A DNA stretch of 62,187 nt from Mesorhizobium silamurunense (GCF_014843825.1 NZ_JHQR01000044.1:1-62187); one strand, 5' to 3'. Shown: positions 1 to 8,831, numbered from the stretch's first letter. Notes: a model not told the origin generated them from the sequence alone. Numbers and translations: made by a program.

Positions 1-115
1 TCTTGCCGGCGCCGGGCGGCGCCACCAGCACGGCGCTGTTGCGCTCGCCGAGCGCCTGCCCGAGCGCCGGCAGCACGGCGGATACCGGAAGCTCCGGCAA
101 AAGTCCTGCGTTCAT
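1..115 (-). CDS. hrpB: ATP-dependent helicase HrpB, N-terminal fragment (leaves window)
   Basis: The minus strand opens with ATG at 115-113 and reads about 38 residues before the window edge. The peptide starts MNAGLLPELPVSAVLPALG and reaches a Walker A motif (APPGAGK) about 30 residues in. A short LP-x5-LP lead directly followed by PPGAGK is typical of the HrpB family of DEAH-type helicases, whose cellular role is poorly defined. Only the first nucleotide-binding loop is visible, so the family call rests on this short stretch. Confidence 0.7.
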   Translation of the reverse strand, partial: MNAGLLPELPVSAVLPALGQALGERNSAVLVAPPGAGK

Positions 116-176
116 GGCGCCCGCATATCAGCGGCGATGCACAGCGCGCAACCGGTCGGGTCAGTTTGCGTTCTGC

Positions 177-220
177 GCAATTCCGGACGGAAAACCGTTT
201 CACACTTTTCCTGGAATTGC
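177..220. repeat. Palindromic intergenic repeat, family A copy 1
   Basis: Begins GCAATTCCGG and ends CCTGGAATTGC, forming an imperfect inverted repeat around an ACCGTTTCACAC-type centre. Four relatives occur at 11198-11241, 22048-22091, 54427-54493 and 58635-58677, all outside genes. It behaves like a REP/BIME-type dispersed palindrome. Confidence 0.8.
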
Positions 221-328
221 TCCGAGCAGACTGACGAACGACCGGCCGCAGTGGCCGGCAGCTATTTCCCAATGATTTCAACCATCCGTTTCGCCATGCT
301 GCGGCGCAGCAACGAATTCACTTGCGTT

Positions 329-366
329 GTTTAGTAAAAAGAGCATCACTAAACAAATTACTAAAC
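329..366. promoter_or_regulatory. Candidate operator: inverted GTTTAGTAA / TTACTAAAC with an extra half-site
   Basis: GTTTAGTAA at 329-337 and TTACTAAAC at 358-366 are a perfect 9-bp inverted pair about 20 bp apart, with a third half-site ACTAAAC at 348-354. This AT-rich cluster lies about 100 bp before the binding-protein gene in an otherwise GC-rich gap, as expected for a catabolic repressor site. The regulator is not identified; the 144-residue HTH-like protein of the same operon is one candidate. Confidence 0.5.
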
Positions 367-469
367 ATCGGCAGCGCATCGCGCGTCATGTTCAGGCCCT
401 CGGAGGAGCGAGGGTTACGGGGCTCTTGAAACCGTCATCCGGACGCGTTTCGCAAATGGGAGGTAAGGC

Positions 470-1801
470 ATGAAATCGACCTGGAAACTGGCGTTGGGAC
501 TGGCCTCGGCGATCACCGCGTCGACCGCCGTCTCGAACGCCGCGCATGCGGAAGACCTGACGCTTTGCTGGGCAGCCTGGGACCCGGCCAACGCGCTCGT
601 GGAACTGTCCAAGGACTTCACCAAGGAAACCGGCATCGGCATGAAGTTCGAGTTCGTGCCGTGGACCAACTATGCCGATCGCTTCCTCAATGAGCTCAAC
701 TCGCACGGCAAGCTCTGCGACCTGATCATCGGCGACAGCCAGTGGATCGGCGGCGCCGCCGAGAACGGCCACTACGTCAAGCTGAACGACTTCTTCGACA
801 AGGAGAAGATCAGCATGGACGACTTCGTGCCGGCGACCGTGGTCGGCTATTCGGAATGGCCGAAGAACACGCCGAACTACTGGGCGCTGCCGGCCATGGG
901 CGACGTCGTCGGCTGGACCTATCGCAAGGACTGGTTCTCGCGGCCTGAGTTGCAGAAGGAATTCAAGGAGAAATATGGCTGGGACCTCGCCCCGCCGACG
1001 ACCTTCGACCAATTGAAGCAGATCGCCGAGTTCTTCCAGAAGCGGCAGATCGACGGCAAGACCGTTTATGGCGCATCGATCTACACCGAGCGCGGCTCGG
1101 AAGGCATCACCATGGGCGCGATGGACGTGCTCTACAGCTACGGCTTCCAGTACGAGAACCCGAAGAAGCCTTACGAGATGGAAGGCTTCGTCAATTCCGA
1201 GAAGTCGGCGAAGGGGCTGGAATTCTACAAGGCGCTCTATGACTGCTGCACGCCGCCCGGCGCCTCGAACAGCTATATGGGCGAAGGCGTCGACGCCTTC
1301 AAATCCGGACAGGTGGCGATGCATATGAACTTCGCCTTCACCTGGCCGGGCCTGCAGAAGGACGAGAATGTCGGCGGCGACAAGATCGGTTATTTCGTCA
1401 ACCCGAAAGGTCCCGACGGCGACCAGTTCGCGCAGCTCGGCGGCCAGGGCATCTCGGTGGTGTCCTACTCCGACAAGCAGGAATCGGCGCTGAAATACAT
1501 CAAGTGGTTCGCCAACAAGGATGTGCAGGCGAAATGGTGGTCGCTCGGCGGCTATTCCTGCCTGAACTCAGTCGTCAAGGACCCGAAATTCCCGTCCAGC
1601 CAGCCCTATGCGCAGGCCTTCCTCGACTCCATGGCGATCGTGAAGGACTTCTGGGCGGAACCCAGCTACGCGCCGCTGCTGCAGGCCTCGCAGAAGCGCT
1701 TCCACGACTATGTGGTCGCCGGCCAGGGCTCGGCCAAGGATGCGCTCGACGGTCTCGTCAAGGACTGGACGCAGATCTTCCAGGATGACGGCAAAATGTA
1801 A
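470..1801 (+). CDS. ABC transporter substrate-binding protein (family 1), first gene of the dha operon
   Basis: A 443-residue periplasmic solute-binding protein. The N-terminus is a Sec signal peptide (basic start, hydrophobic core, cleavage likely after AAHA near residue 27), and the mature part has the cluster 1/family 1 fold used for sugars and polyols. The start is fixed by GGGAGGTAAGGC just upstream. It is followed by two permeases, a small membrane protein, two ATPases and dihydroxyacetone kinases. The parts list resembles the glycerol GlpSTPQV importer of rhizobia, so the ligand is probably a three- or four-carbon ketose or polyol; that is inference from context. A stable hairpin lies directly after the stop codon. 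Confidence 0.9.
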   Translation: MKSTWKLALGLASAITASTAVSNAAHAEDLTLCWAAWDPANALVELSKDFTKETGIGMKFEFVPWTNYADRFLNELNSHGKLCDLIIGDSQWIGGAAENGHYVKLNDFFDKEKISMDDFVPATVVGYSEWPKNTPNYWALPAMGDVVGWTYRKDWFSRPELQKEFKEKYGWDLAPPTTFDQLKQIAEFFQKRQIDGKTVYGASIYTERGSEGITMGAMDVLYSYGFQYENPKKPYEMEGFVNSEKSAKGLEFYKALYDCCTPPGASNSYMGEGVDAFKSGQVAMHMNFAFTWPGLQKDENVGGDKIGYFVNPKGPDGDQFAQLGGQGISVVSYSDKQESALKYIKWFANKDVQAKWWSLGGYSCLNSVVKDPKFPSSQPYAQAFLDSMAIVKDFWAEPSYAPLLQASQKRFHDYVVAGQGSAKDALDGLVKDWTQIFQDDGKM

Positions 1802-1824
1802 GGCTCCTCCCGAGCCCGACCGAC

Positions 1825-1854
1825 GCGTCCCGTGCCGCCCTTGGCACGGGACGC
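1825..1854 (+). promoter_or_regulatory. Intercistronic hairpin after the binding-protein gene
   Basis: GCGTCCCGTGCC (1825-1836) and GGCACGGGACGC (1843-1854) make a perfect 12-bp GC-rich stem with a 6-nt loop. No T-run follows, and the operon continues on the same strand. This fits an mRNA-stabilising or partial-termination element that keeps binding-protein transcript above permease transcript. Confidence 0.7.
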
Positions 1855-1908
1855 AGTTCAGATAAATTCCATCGCCGAGACTGACCAGTGACCGATGCAG
1901 GACTAACC

Positions 1909-2856
1909 ATGCTCAATCGGACTGCGGACAACGTTGCCCGGGCGACACCGGAGCCGTTGGCCAAGAAGATCCGGGGCATCAGCGACAAGGGCCTCGCCTG
2001 GCTGTTCATCTCGCCGACGATCCTTCTGTTGCTCGCCATTAATATCTTTCCGCTGTTCTGGGCGATCTATCTGTCCTTCACCAATTACCGCGCCAACCGC
2101 CCCAACGAGGTGGTGAAGAACCTCGGGCTCGCCAACTACCGGCGCATCCTGGGCGACCAGGACGTCTGGATCGCCATGCAGACGACGGCGCATTTCGTGT
2201 TCTGGACGATCCTGTTGCAGACGGTGATCGGCTTCACGCTCGCCTGGCTGATCGACCGCAAATTCCGCGGCCACGCCTTCTGGACGACGATCATCCTGGT
2301 GCCGATGATGCTGTCGCCTGCCGTGGTCGGCAATTTCTGGCGCTTCCTGTACGAGCCGCAGATCGGGCTGTTCTCCTATGTCATCTCATTCGTCACCGGC
2401 ATTCCGCCGACGAATGTGCAGATGCTGTCCAATGTCGAGCTGGCGCCATGGGCGATCATCATCGTCGACACCTGGATGTGGACGCCTTACGTGATGCTGA
2501 TCTGCCTCGCGGGCTTACGCTCGATCCCCGAATACATCTATGAAGCGGCCGAGGTCGACCGCGCCTCCAACTGGCGGCAGTTCTGGTCGATCACCCTGCC
2601 GATGGCGCTGCCGTTCATCATGCTGGCGGTGCTGTTCCGCGGCATCGAGAACTTCAAGATGTTCGACATGGTCAACCTCTTGACCGGCGGCGGGCCCGGC
2701 TCGACCACCGAGGTCGCCTCGATCACGCTGAAGCGGCAGGCCTTCGAAAGCTGGCGCACCGGCTATTCCTCGGCCTTCGCCATCATCCTATTCGTCGCGG
2801 TGTTCGGGCTGGCCAACATCTACGTGAAGGCGCTCAACAAGGTGAAGCAGAGATGA
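1909..2856 (+). CDS. ABC transporter permease 1 (MalF/UgpA type)
   Basis: Integral membrane subunit of the importer, about 315 residues with six predicted transmembrane segments. The EAA loop is visible as YEAAEVDRASNWRQFWSITLP near residue 215, where it would contact the ATPases. I chose ATG at 1909, which has AGGA 7 nt upstream; a GTG at 1888 would add seven residues. The last codons overlap the next permease by 4 nt (ATGA), so the two are translationally coupled. Confidence 0.9.
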   Translation: MLNRTADNVARATPEPLAKKIRGISDKGLAWLFISPTILLLLAINIFPLFWAIYLSFTNYRANRPNEVVKNLGLANYRRILGDQDVWIAMQTTAHFVFWTILLQTVIGFTLAWLIDRKFRGHAFWTTIILVPMMLSPAVVGNFWRFLYEPQIGLFSYVISFVTGIPPTNVQMLSNVELAPWAIIIVDTWMWTPYVMLICLAGLRSIPEYIYEAAEVDRASNWRQFWSITLPMALPFIMLAVLFRGIENFKMFDMVNLLTGGGPGSTTEVASITLKRQAFESWRTGYSSAFAIILFVAVFGLANIYVKALNKVKQR

Positions 2857-3803
2857 GCCTGACCACCGCCCATTCCGTCGTAGCGCCGTCGTCGAATTCG
2901 AAGCGGATCGCCGGCGTGCTCGTCGTCGGCTACGCGCTGATCTCGATCGTGCCGCTCTTGTGGATCTTCGCCACCAGCTTCAAGACGCCGCCGGATTCGA
3001 TCGCCTATCCACCGAAGATCGTCTTCCAGCCGAGCATCGAGGGCTATTGCAACCTGTTTACGACCCGCACCAGGCAGACGCCGGAATACATCAACTCGCT
3101 CGGACCGGCGACCGGCTTCTGCGACGAGACGGTGCGCAAGCGCAACATGGTGATCGCCGGGCCGTCGAACTTCCTGCCGCGCTTCGTCAATTCGCTGATC
3201 ATCGCCTTCGGCTCGACCTTCTGCGCGGTGTTCCTCGGCACGCTGTCGGCCTATGGCTTCTCACGCTTCAAGGTGCCTCTGGCCGACGATCTTCTGTTCT
3301 TCATCCTGTCGACGCGCTTCATGCCGCCGATCGCGGTGGCGATCCCGATCTACCTGATGTACCGCGAGCTCGGCCTTTCCGACACCGCGCTCGGCATGAT
3401 CCTGCTCTACACTGCGGTCAACGTCTCTTTGGCCGTCTGGCTGCTCAAGGGCTTCATCGACGAGATCCCGCGCGAATATGAGGAAGCGGCGATGATCGAC
3501 GGCTACACGCGGCTGCAGGCCTTCTGGCGCACCGTGCTGCCGCAGGCGACCACGGGTATCGCGGCGACCGCCATCTTCTGCCTGATCTTTGCCTGGAACG
3601 AATACGCTTTCGCCGCGCTTTTGACGTCGGGCACGGCGCAGACCGCGCCGCCCTTCATCCCGACCATCATCGGCGAAGGCGGACAGGACTGGCCGGCGGT
3701 GGCCGCGGGCACGACGATCTTCCTGGTGCCGATCCTCGTCTTCACCATCCTGCTCCGCAAGCAATTGCTGCGCGGCATCACCTTCGGCGCGGTGCGTAAA
3801 TGA
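2853..3803 (+). CDS. ABC transporter permease 2 (MalG/UgpE type)
   Basis: A 316-residue inner-membrane subunit pairing with the preceding permease. The EAA loop reads YEEAAMIDGYTRLQAFWRTV in the C-terminal half. Between the first and second membrane segments lies a long periplasmic loop (residues about 45-105) with two Cys, longer than in typical MalG proteins. It begins with ATGA overlapping the previous stop and ends with ATGA overlapping the next start. Confidence 0.9.
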   Translation: MSLTTAHSVVAPSSNSKRIAGVLVVGYALISIVPLLWIFATSFKTPPDSIAYPPKIVFQPSIEGYCNLFTTRTRQTPEYINSLGPATGFCDETVRKRNMVIAGPSNFLPRFVNSLIIAFGSTFCAVFLGTLSAYGFSRFKVPLADDLLFFILSTRFMPPIAVAIPIYLMYRELGLSDTALGMILLYTAVNVSLAVWLLKGFIDEIPREYEEAAMIDGYTRLQAFWRTVLPQATTGIAATAIFCLIFAWNEYAFAALLTSGTAQTAPPFIPTIIGEGGQDWPAVAAGTTIFLVPILVFTILLRKQLLRGITFGAVRK

Positions 3804-4006
3804 GCACGATCCAGCCCGCAAAACGCAAATCGCGCTGGCCCACCTGGGCAAGGCGCGGCCTGATGGAAAACATCGCCACCGCAATCATCGCCATCGGCTT
3901 CCTGATGCTGTTCCAGCCCTTCGCGCTGTCGCTCTACAGCTATTCCTTCGTCACCATGCTCGCCGGCACGGCCATGTTCATCATCGTCTCGAAATTCCCG
4001 GAATAG
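3800..4006 (+). CDS. Small inner-membrane protein of the importer operon
   Basis: A 68-residue protein with a basic N-terminus and two predicted transmembrane segments (about residues 24-42 and 46-63). It is locked into the operon by 4-nt ATGA overlap with permease 2 and ends 2 nt before the first ATPase. The glycerol importer operon of rhizobia also has a small membrane protein beside its permeases. A role in assembling or stabilising the transporter is inference from position. Confidence 0.75.
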   Translation: MSTIQPAKRKSRWPTWARRGLMENIATAIIAIGFLMLFQPFALSLYSYSFVTMLAGTAMFIIVSKFPE

Positions 4007-4008
4007 CC

Positions 4009-5115
4009 ATGGCAGAGATCCGTGTTCAGAACCTGAGGAAAGCCTTCGGCGATTTCGTCGCCGTGCAGGATTCCAACTTCGTCGTGGAGGACGGCGAGTT
4101 CTTCGTCATGCTCGGACCGTCGGGCTGCGGCAAGACGACGACGCTGAGAATGATCGCCGGCCTCGAACTGCCGACCGGCGGCAAGATCCTGCTCGGCGGC
4201 GAGGACGTCACCATGCGCCGCGCCCGCGAGCGCGACATCGCCTTCGTCTTCCAGCTCTTCGCGCTCTATCCGCACATGAATGTGCGCAAGAACATCGGCT
4301 TCCCGCTGCTGGCGCAAGGCATGGCTTCGGCCGAGATCCGCACCCGCGTCGAGGAAACGGCGAAGCTGCTTCGCATCGACCATCTGCTCGACAAGTCGGT
4401 CTCCGGCCTTGCCGGCGGCGACCGCCAGCGCGTGGCGCTCGGCCGCGCCATCGTGCGGCGACCGAAATGTTTTCTCATGGACGAGCCGCTCGGCACTTTG
4501 GACACCGAATTTCGCGACCTAATGGTCCATGAACTGCGCGAATTGCACAACCGCATCCACGCCACGACCGTCTATGTCACGCATGACCAGATGGAAGCGA
4601 TGTCGATGGCCGACAAGATCGCGGTGATGAACCACGGCGTCATCGAACAGTTCGGAAGCCCGCGCGAAATCTACGACCGGCCGGCGACGATGTTCGTCGC
4701 CGACTTCATCGGCTCGCCGCCTATGAACTTTTTGCGCTTCGGCGGCCGGCTCGCCAAGGGCGCGAAAGAGATCGTCGTGCAGGGTGCCAAAGTCGCGGTC
4801 CCGGAAGTGCGTGAGGATATCGCACCCGCCGACATGGCGCTCGGCATCCGGCCCGAGCATATCCGCTTCGACGACGCTTCGAAGCTGCGCGGCGCGATCT
4901 ACGGCACCGAATATCTCGGCACCACCCAGATCGTCGCGGTGGAGACGGCGGACGGCATCATCAAGGCCCGGGTGCCGGCAGGCCTCCATCTGAACCCGGG
5001 CGAGCAGGTCGGATTGACGTTGAGCAGCGCGCGGCTGTCGCTGTTCGAGAAAGGCACTGGACGCGCGGTCAGGACCGCCATGCACGATCAGGTAGCGGAG
5101 GCGCGCCATGGCTGA
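4009..5115 (+). CDS. ABC transporter ATPase 1 with atypical signature motif
   Basis: A 368-residue MalK-type ATPase: Walker A GPSGCGKTT near residue 38, Q-loop FVFQ, Walker B FLMDEPLGTLD, switch His in YVTHDQ, and a C-terminal regulatory OB-like domain. The signature reads LAGGDRQRV instead of LSGGQ, so one of the two composite ATP sites of the heterodimer is probably altered. The second ATPase, whose start overlaps this gene by 8 nt, has LSGGEMQRV. Two different ATPases per importer is the glycerol GlpS/GlpT pattern. Confidence 0.92.
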   Translation: MAEIRVQNLRKAFGDFVAVQDSNFVVEDGEFFVMLGPSGCGKTTTLRMIAGLELPTGGKILLGGEDVTMRRARERDIAFVFQLFALYPHMNVRKNIGFPLLAQGMASAEIRTRVEETAKLLRIDHLLDKSVSGLAGGDRQRVALGRAIVRRPKCFLMDEPLGTLDTEFRDLMVHELRELHNRIHATTVYVTHDQMEAMSMADKIAVMNHGVIEQFGSPREIYDRPATMFVADFIGSPPMNFLRFGGRLAKGAKEIVVQGAKVAVPEVREDIAPADMALGIRPEHIRFDDASKLRGAIYGTEYLGTTQIVAVETADGIIKARVPAGLHLNPGEQVGLTLSSARLSLFEKGTGRAVRTAMHDQVAEARHG

Positions 5116-6121
5116 CGTCCATGTCCAGGGGGTGACCAAGAGCTTCGGCGAGACCGTCGCCATCGACAATCTCGATCTGCAGATCAAGGACGGCGAATTC
5201 GTCGTGCTGCTCGGCCCGACCGGCGCCGGCAAGACGACGACGCTCAGGCTGATCGCCGGGCTGGAGCGGCCGGACAGCGGCACGATCCGCATCGGCGGCC
5301 ACGACGCGACGATGCTGTCGCCGGCCGAGCGCGACACCGCTTTCGTGTTCCAGCAATACTCGCTCTACCCGCATCTGTCGGTCTACGACAACCTCGCCTT
5401 CCCGCTGCGCTCGCCGGCGCGGCGCTTCCCCGAAGAGGCGGTGCGTCGCCGGGTCGAGGAAGTGGCGCGGATGGTGCGCATCGACCACAAGCTCAACAAC
5501 CGCTCGACCAAATTGTCGGGCGGCGAGATGCAGCGCGTCGCCATCGGCCGCGCGCTGGTGCGGAAGCCGGCGATCTACCTGATGGACGAGCCGTTGTCCT
5601 CGCTCGACGCCAAGCTGCGCGCCGACCTCAGGCTCGAGCTGAAACGCATCCAGTCGGAGCTCGGCGCCACCATGCTCTATGTCACGCACGACCAGATCGA
5701 GGCGATGACTATGGCCGACCGCATCGGCATCCTCTCGGAAGGCGTTCTGGTGCAGATCGGCACGCCGCGCGCGATCTATTCGGAGCCGGCAAACCTGCAT
5801 GTCGCGGCCCGCCTCGGCCAGCCGGCGATCAACCTTCTGCCGGCCGGCCTGCTGCCCGACGGCGGCGCGCCGACCGGCACGACGACGATCGGCGCCCGCA
5901 CCGAGCATCTGTCGATCGAGAAGGCGGCGAACGGCCATGCCGACGGCGTCGTCGACTGGGTCGAGCATCTCGGCGACCAGAACCATCTGCATGTGACGGT
6001 GGGCGCGAAGAAGCTGGTGACGCTGACCGATCCCGACACACCGCTCGAAAAGGGGGACAGAGTGACGATCCGCTATCGCGCGCCGCTTTATTTCGGTTCG
6101 GACGGGCAAAGGTTGATGTAG
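5108..6121 (+). CDS. ABC transporter ATPase 2
   Basis: A 337-residue MalK-type ATPase with Walker A GPTGAGKTT, Q-loop FVFQQYSLYPH, signature LSGGEMQRV, Walker B YLMDEPLSSLD and switch His in YVTHDQ. The C-terminal domain is shorter than in ATPase 1. It overlaps ATPase 1 by 8 nt and is followed 51 nt later by the kinase fusion. It likely forms a heterodimer with ATPase 1. Confidence 0.92.
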   Translation: MADVHVQGVTKSFGETVAIDNLDLQIKDGEFVVLLGPTGAGKTTTLRLIAGLERPDSGTIRIGGHDATMLSPAERDTAFVFQQYSLYPHLSVYDNLAFPLRSPARRFPEEAVRRRVEEVARMVRIDHKLNNRSTKLSGGEMQRVAIGRALVRKPAIYLMDEPLSSLDAKLRADLRLELKRIQSELGATMLYVTHDQIEAMTMADRIGILSEGVLVQIGTPRAIYSEPANLHVAARLGQPAINLLPAGLLPDGGAPTGTTTIGARTEHLSIEKAANGHADGVVDWVEHLGDQNHLHVTVGAKKLVTLTDPDTPLEKGDRVTIRYRAPLYFGSDGQRLM

Positions 6122-6172
6122 CCGGCTCACGCACATGTTTTCACGACCGCAGATACGGACTGGACGAAATCC

Positions 6173-7813
6173 ATGAAGCACTTTTTCAACCGCAAAGAGA
6201 CGATCGTCACCGAAGCGCTGGATGGCTTTCTTGCCACCGCTGGCTCCGGCGCGCTGGCGCGCCTCGACGGCTATCCCGAAATCAAGGTCGTGCTGCGCGC
6301 CGACTGGGACAAGACGAAAGTCAGCGTCGTGTCCGGCGGTGGCGCCGGGCACGAGCCGTCGCATGCCGGCTTCGTCGGCGCCGGCATGCTGACAGCGGCA
6401 GTCTCGGGCGAGATCTTTGCTTCGCCGAGCGTCGAGGCGGTGCTGGCGGCGATCCGCGCGACGACCGGGCCAGCCGGCTGCCTGCTGATCGTCAAGAACT
6501 ACACGGGCGACCGGCTCAATTTCGGCCTCGCCGCGGAGAAAGCGCGCGCGGAAGGTTTTGCGGTCGAAATGGTGATCGTCGGCGACGACATCGCGCTGCC
6601 CGACATCGCCCAGCCGCGCGGCGTCGCCGGGACACTGTTCGCGCACAAGATTGCCGGGCATCTGTCCGAGACTGGCCATGATCTGGCATCGGTCGCGGCG
6701 GCGGCGCGCGGGGCGGCAAAGGACATCGTTTCGCTCGGCATCTCGCTCTCCTCCTGCTCGATCCCTGGACAGGCGCATGAGGATCGCTTCGGCGCCGATG
6801 ACGGCGAGCTCGGCCTCGGCATCCATGGCGAGCCGGGCGTCGAGCGCATCGCTCTGCAGAGCGCCACCAAGCTGGTTGCCATCATGGCCGAGCGTCTCGC
6901 CGCGCGGCTCGACCCGCATGGCCACTACGCCCTGCTGATCAACAATCTCGGATCGGTGCCACCGCTCGAAATGTCGCTGATCGCCAACGCGGCGCTTGCC
7001 TCGCCGCTGGCAAAGGCGGTGACGCTGACGGTCGGTCCGGGACATCTGATGACCGCCCTCAACATGAACGGTTTCTCGCTGTCGCTGATCAAGCTGGATG
7101 CCGAGCGCGAGGCGGCGCTGCTCGCACCGGTCGGCCCGCACGCCTGGCTGCCGGCGAAGCCGGTTCGCCAGCCGGTCGTGGTGGAGGCGGCCAAACCTGC
7201 CATTCGCGACGCCGCCAGGGCGGCCAGCCGCGATGCCGGTGCCGAGCGGCTGATCGCCACGGTCTGCGAGAAACTGATCTCGCTCGAACAGACACTGAAC
7301 GGACTAGACGCCAAGGCCGGCGACGGCGACACCGGGTCGACGGTGGCGACCGGCGCGCGCAGCGTGCTTCACCGCCTCGATACTCTGCCGCTTGCCGACC
7401 GGGCTGCAACGCTTGCCGCAATCGGCGATATATTGGGGACCTCGATGGGCGGTTCCAGCGGCGTGCTTTTGTCGATCTTCTTCACGGCAGCGGCGCAGTC
7501 GCTCAGAGGCGGCGTGCCGGTTAGCAAGGCGTTGCTTGCCGGTCTCGATCGGATGACCTTCTACGGCGGCGCGAAGGTCGGCGACCGCACAATGGTCGAT
7601 GCGCTGGAGCCGGCGCTGAAAGCGCTCGACGCGAGCGGGCTGGAATCGGCGGCCAAGGCGGCACGGCACGGCGCGGAGGCGACCGCCGCAATGCAGAAGG
7701 CGAAGGCCGGGCGCTCGGCCTATATCGGCCGCCAGCTTGACATAGCGGATCCGGGCGCCTTTGCGGTGGCAGAAGTATTCGCGGCCGTGGCGGCCATGTT
7801 CGCCCCGGCTTGA
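6173..7813 (+). CDS. ATP-dependent dihydroxyacetone kinase (DhaK-DhaL fusion)
   Basis: A 546-residue single-chain kinase that transfers ATP phosphate to dihydroxyacetone or a related ketose. Residues 1-330 are the DhaK substrate domain: GGGAGHEPSH near 55-64 and His218 in GIHGEPG, which holds the ketone as a hemiaminal. After a linker, residues about 355-546 form the DhaL nucleotide domain with the Mg-binding triad D379, D384, D386 (DAKAGDGD). This is the architecture of the ATP-type enzymes, although the DhaK family also includes erythrulose kinases. The same operon carries a separate phosphotransferase-type set. Confidence 0.92.
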   Translation: MKHFFNRKETIVTEALDGFLATAGSGALARLDGYPEIKVVLRADWDKTKVSVVSGGGAGHEPSHAGFVGAGMLTAAVSGEIFASPSVEAVLAAIRATTGPAGCLLIVKNYTGDRLNFGLAAEKARAEGFAVEMVIVGDDIALPDIAQPRGVAGTLFAHKIAGHLSETGHDLASVAAAARGAAKDIVSLGISLSSCSIPGQAHEDRFGADDGELGLGIHGEPGVERIALQSATKLVAIMAERLAARLDPHGHYALLINNLGSVPPLEMSLIANAALASPLAKAVTLTVGPGHLMTALNMNGFSLSLIKLDAEREAALLAPVGPHAWLPAKPVRQPVVVEAAKPAIRDAARAASRDAGAERLIATVCEKLISLEQTLNGLDAKAGDGDTGSTVATGARSVLHRLDTLPLADRAATLAAIGDILGTSMGGSSGVLLSIFFTAAAQSLRGGVPVSKALLAGLDRMTFYGGAKVGDRTMVDALEPALKALDASGLESAAKAARHGAEATAAMQKAKAGRSAYIGRQLDIADPGAFAVAEVFAAVAAMFAPA

Positions 7814-7823
7814 AGGACAGAGA

Positions 7824-8423
7824 ATGGCCGCATCCGATTTCTCACGATTGATCGCTGCGGCGGCGGACACGATCGCGGCGCATGCCGACGAGTTGACCGC
7901 GCTCGACCAGGCGATCGGCGACGGCGACCACGGGCTTAATATGAAGCGCGGCTTCGAAGCCGTGCGCGCCGAAAAGGACGCATTTGCAGCCAAGTCCCTG
8001 CCGGACGCGCTGAAGGCTGTGGGCACCAAGCTGGTGATGACCGTCGGCGGTGCTTCCGGTCCGCTGTTCGGCACGCTGTTCATGGCGCTTGGCAAGGAAT
8101 TGTCCCCGGCACCGGACCGCGCCGCGCTGACGGCGGCGCTGGGCAAGGCGATCGCGGCGGTTTCGGCGCGCGGCAAATCGCAGCCGGGACAAAAAACCAT
8201 GCTCGACGTGCTGCAACCGGTGTATGAGGCGCTGGCGCAAGGCAAGACGGCTAGCGAAATCGCCGACGCCGCCGATCACGCAGCAGATGCAACCGTGCCG
8301 ATGAAGGCCTTGCGCGGGCGCGCCTCCTTCCTAGGCGAGCGCTCTATCGGGCATATGGACGCCGGGGCGCGCTCGACCGCGCTGCTGGTGCGCGCAGTCG
8401 CAGAAACTGTCGAGGGTTTTTGA
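7824..8423 (+). CDS. dhaL: Dihydroxyacetone kinase subunit DhaL (ADP-binding)
   Basis: A 199-residue stand-alone nucleotide subunit. In phosphotransferase-type kinases DhaL carries a tightly bound ADP that DhaM rephosphorylates. The Mg ligands D28, D33 and D35 lie in LDQAIGDGDHG. The ATG at 7824 follows AGGACAGAGA and comes 10 nt after the fusion kinase. Its stop overlaps the dhaM start by one base (TGATG). Its partner DhaK is the stand-alone copy at 11271. Confidence 0.9.
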   Translation: MAASDFSRLIAAAADTIAAHADELTALDQAIGDGDHGLNMKRGFEAVRAEKDAFAAKSLPDALKAVGTKLVMTVGGASGPLFGTLFMALGKELSPAPDRAALTAALGKAIAAVSARGKSQPGQKTMLDVLQPVYEALAQGKTASEIADAADHAADATVPMKALRGRASFLGERSIGHMDAGARSTALLVRAVAETVEGF

Positions 8424-8812
8424 TGAGCAATGTCGGCATCGTCATCGTCTCGCATTCGCCGCTGGTCGCCGAAGGCACGGCCGACATGGTGCGCCAGATG
8501 GTGGGCGACGAAGTGCCGCTTGCATGGTGCGGCGGAAATGGTCATGGCGGGCTCGGCACCAGCGTCGAGGCGATCATGGGTGCGATCGACAAGGCCTGGT
8601 CGGAAGCTGGCGTCGCCATCCTGGTCGATCTCGGCGGCGCCGAGACCAACAGCGAGATGGCGGTCGAGATGATCGGCGAGCCGCGGGCGCACAGAATTGT
8701 CGTCTGCAACGCGCCGATCGTCGAGGGCGCGGTGATGGCGGCGACGGAATCCTCCGGCGGCGCCTCGCTCAAGGAAGTGGTGGCGACGGCGCATGAACTG
8801 TCGCCGTCGTGA
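8423..8812 (+). CDS. dhaM: DhaM, EIIA(Man)-like phosphoryl carrier of dihydroxyacetone kinase
   Basis: A 129-residue EIIA-mannose fold protein. His11 (IVIVSHSPLVAEG) is the expected phosphorylation site. Later motifs GTSVEAI and LVDLGGAETNS are family hallmarks. It should pass phosphate from HPr to DhaL-bound ADP. In E. coli DhaM is fused to HPr and Enzyme I parts; here those are separate genes immediately downstream. Confidence 0.9.
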   Translation: MSNVGIVIVSHSPLVAEGTADMVRQMVGDEVPLAWCGGNGHGGLGTSVEAIMGAIDKAWSEAGVAILVDLGGAETNSEMAVEMIGEPRAHRIVVCNAPIVEGAVMAATESSGGASLKEVVATAHELSPS

Positions 8813-8831
8813 GTGAACGGGAACCGACTGA

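Larger units (their letters stand above)
116..469. other. Divergent intergenic region hrpB / dha operon
   Basis: This 354-bp gap carries no credible gene. It holds a 44-bp palindromic repeat (177-220), an AT-rich cluster of TTTAGT/ACTAAA half-sites (329-366) and the leader of the binding-protein gene, whose ribosome binding site GGGAGGTAAGG lies directly before the ATG at 470. It must contain the promoters for both hrpB and the catabolic operon. Confidence 0.6.

Noticed and set aside
1825..1854. Rho-independent terminator after the binding-protein gene
   Set aside because: The hairpin has no following T-run, and genes of the same system continue directly downstream.
5069..7141. A 690-codon open frame on the minus strand
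   Set aside because: It is antisense to an ABC ATPase and the kinase fusion, which have full catalytic motifs. The antisense product is Arg/His-rich and matches no fold; it is a by-product of high GC.
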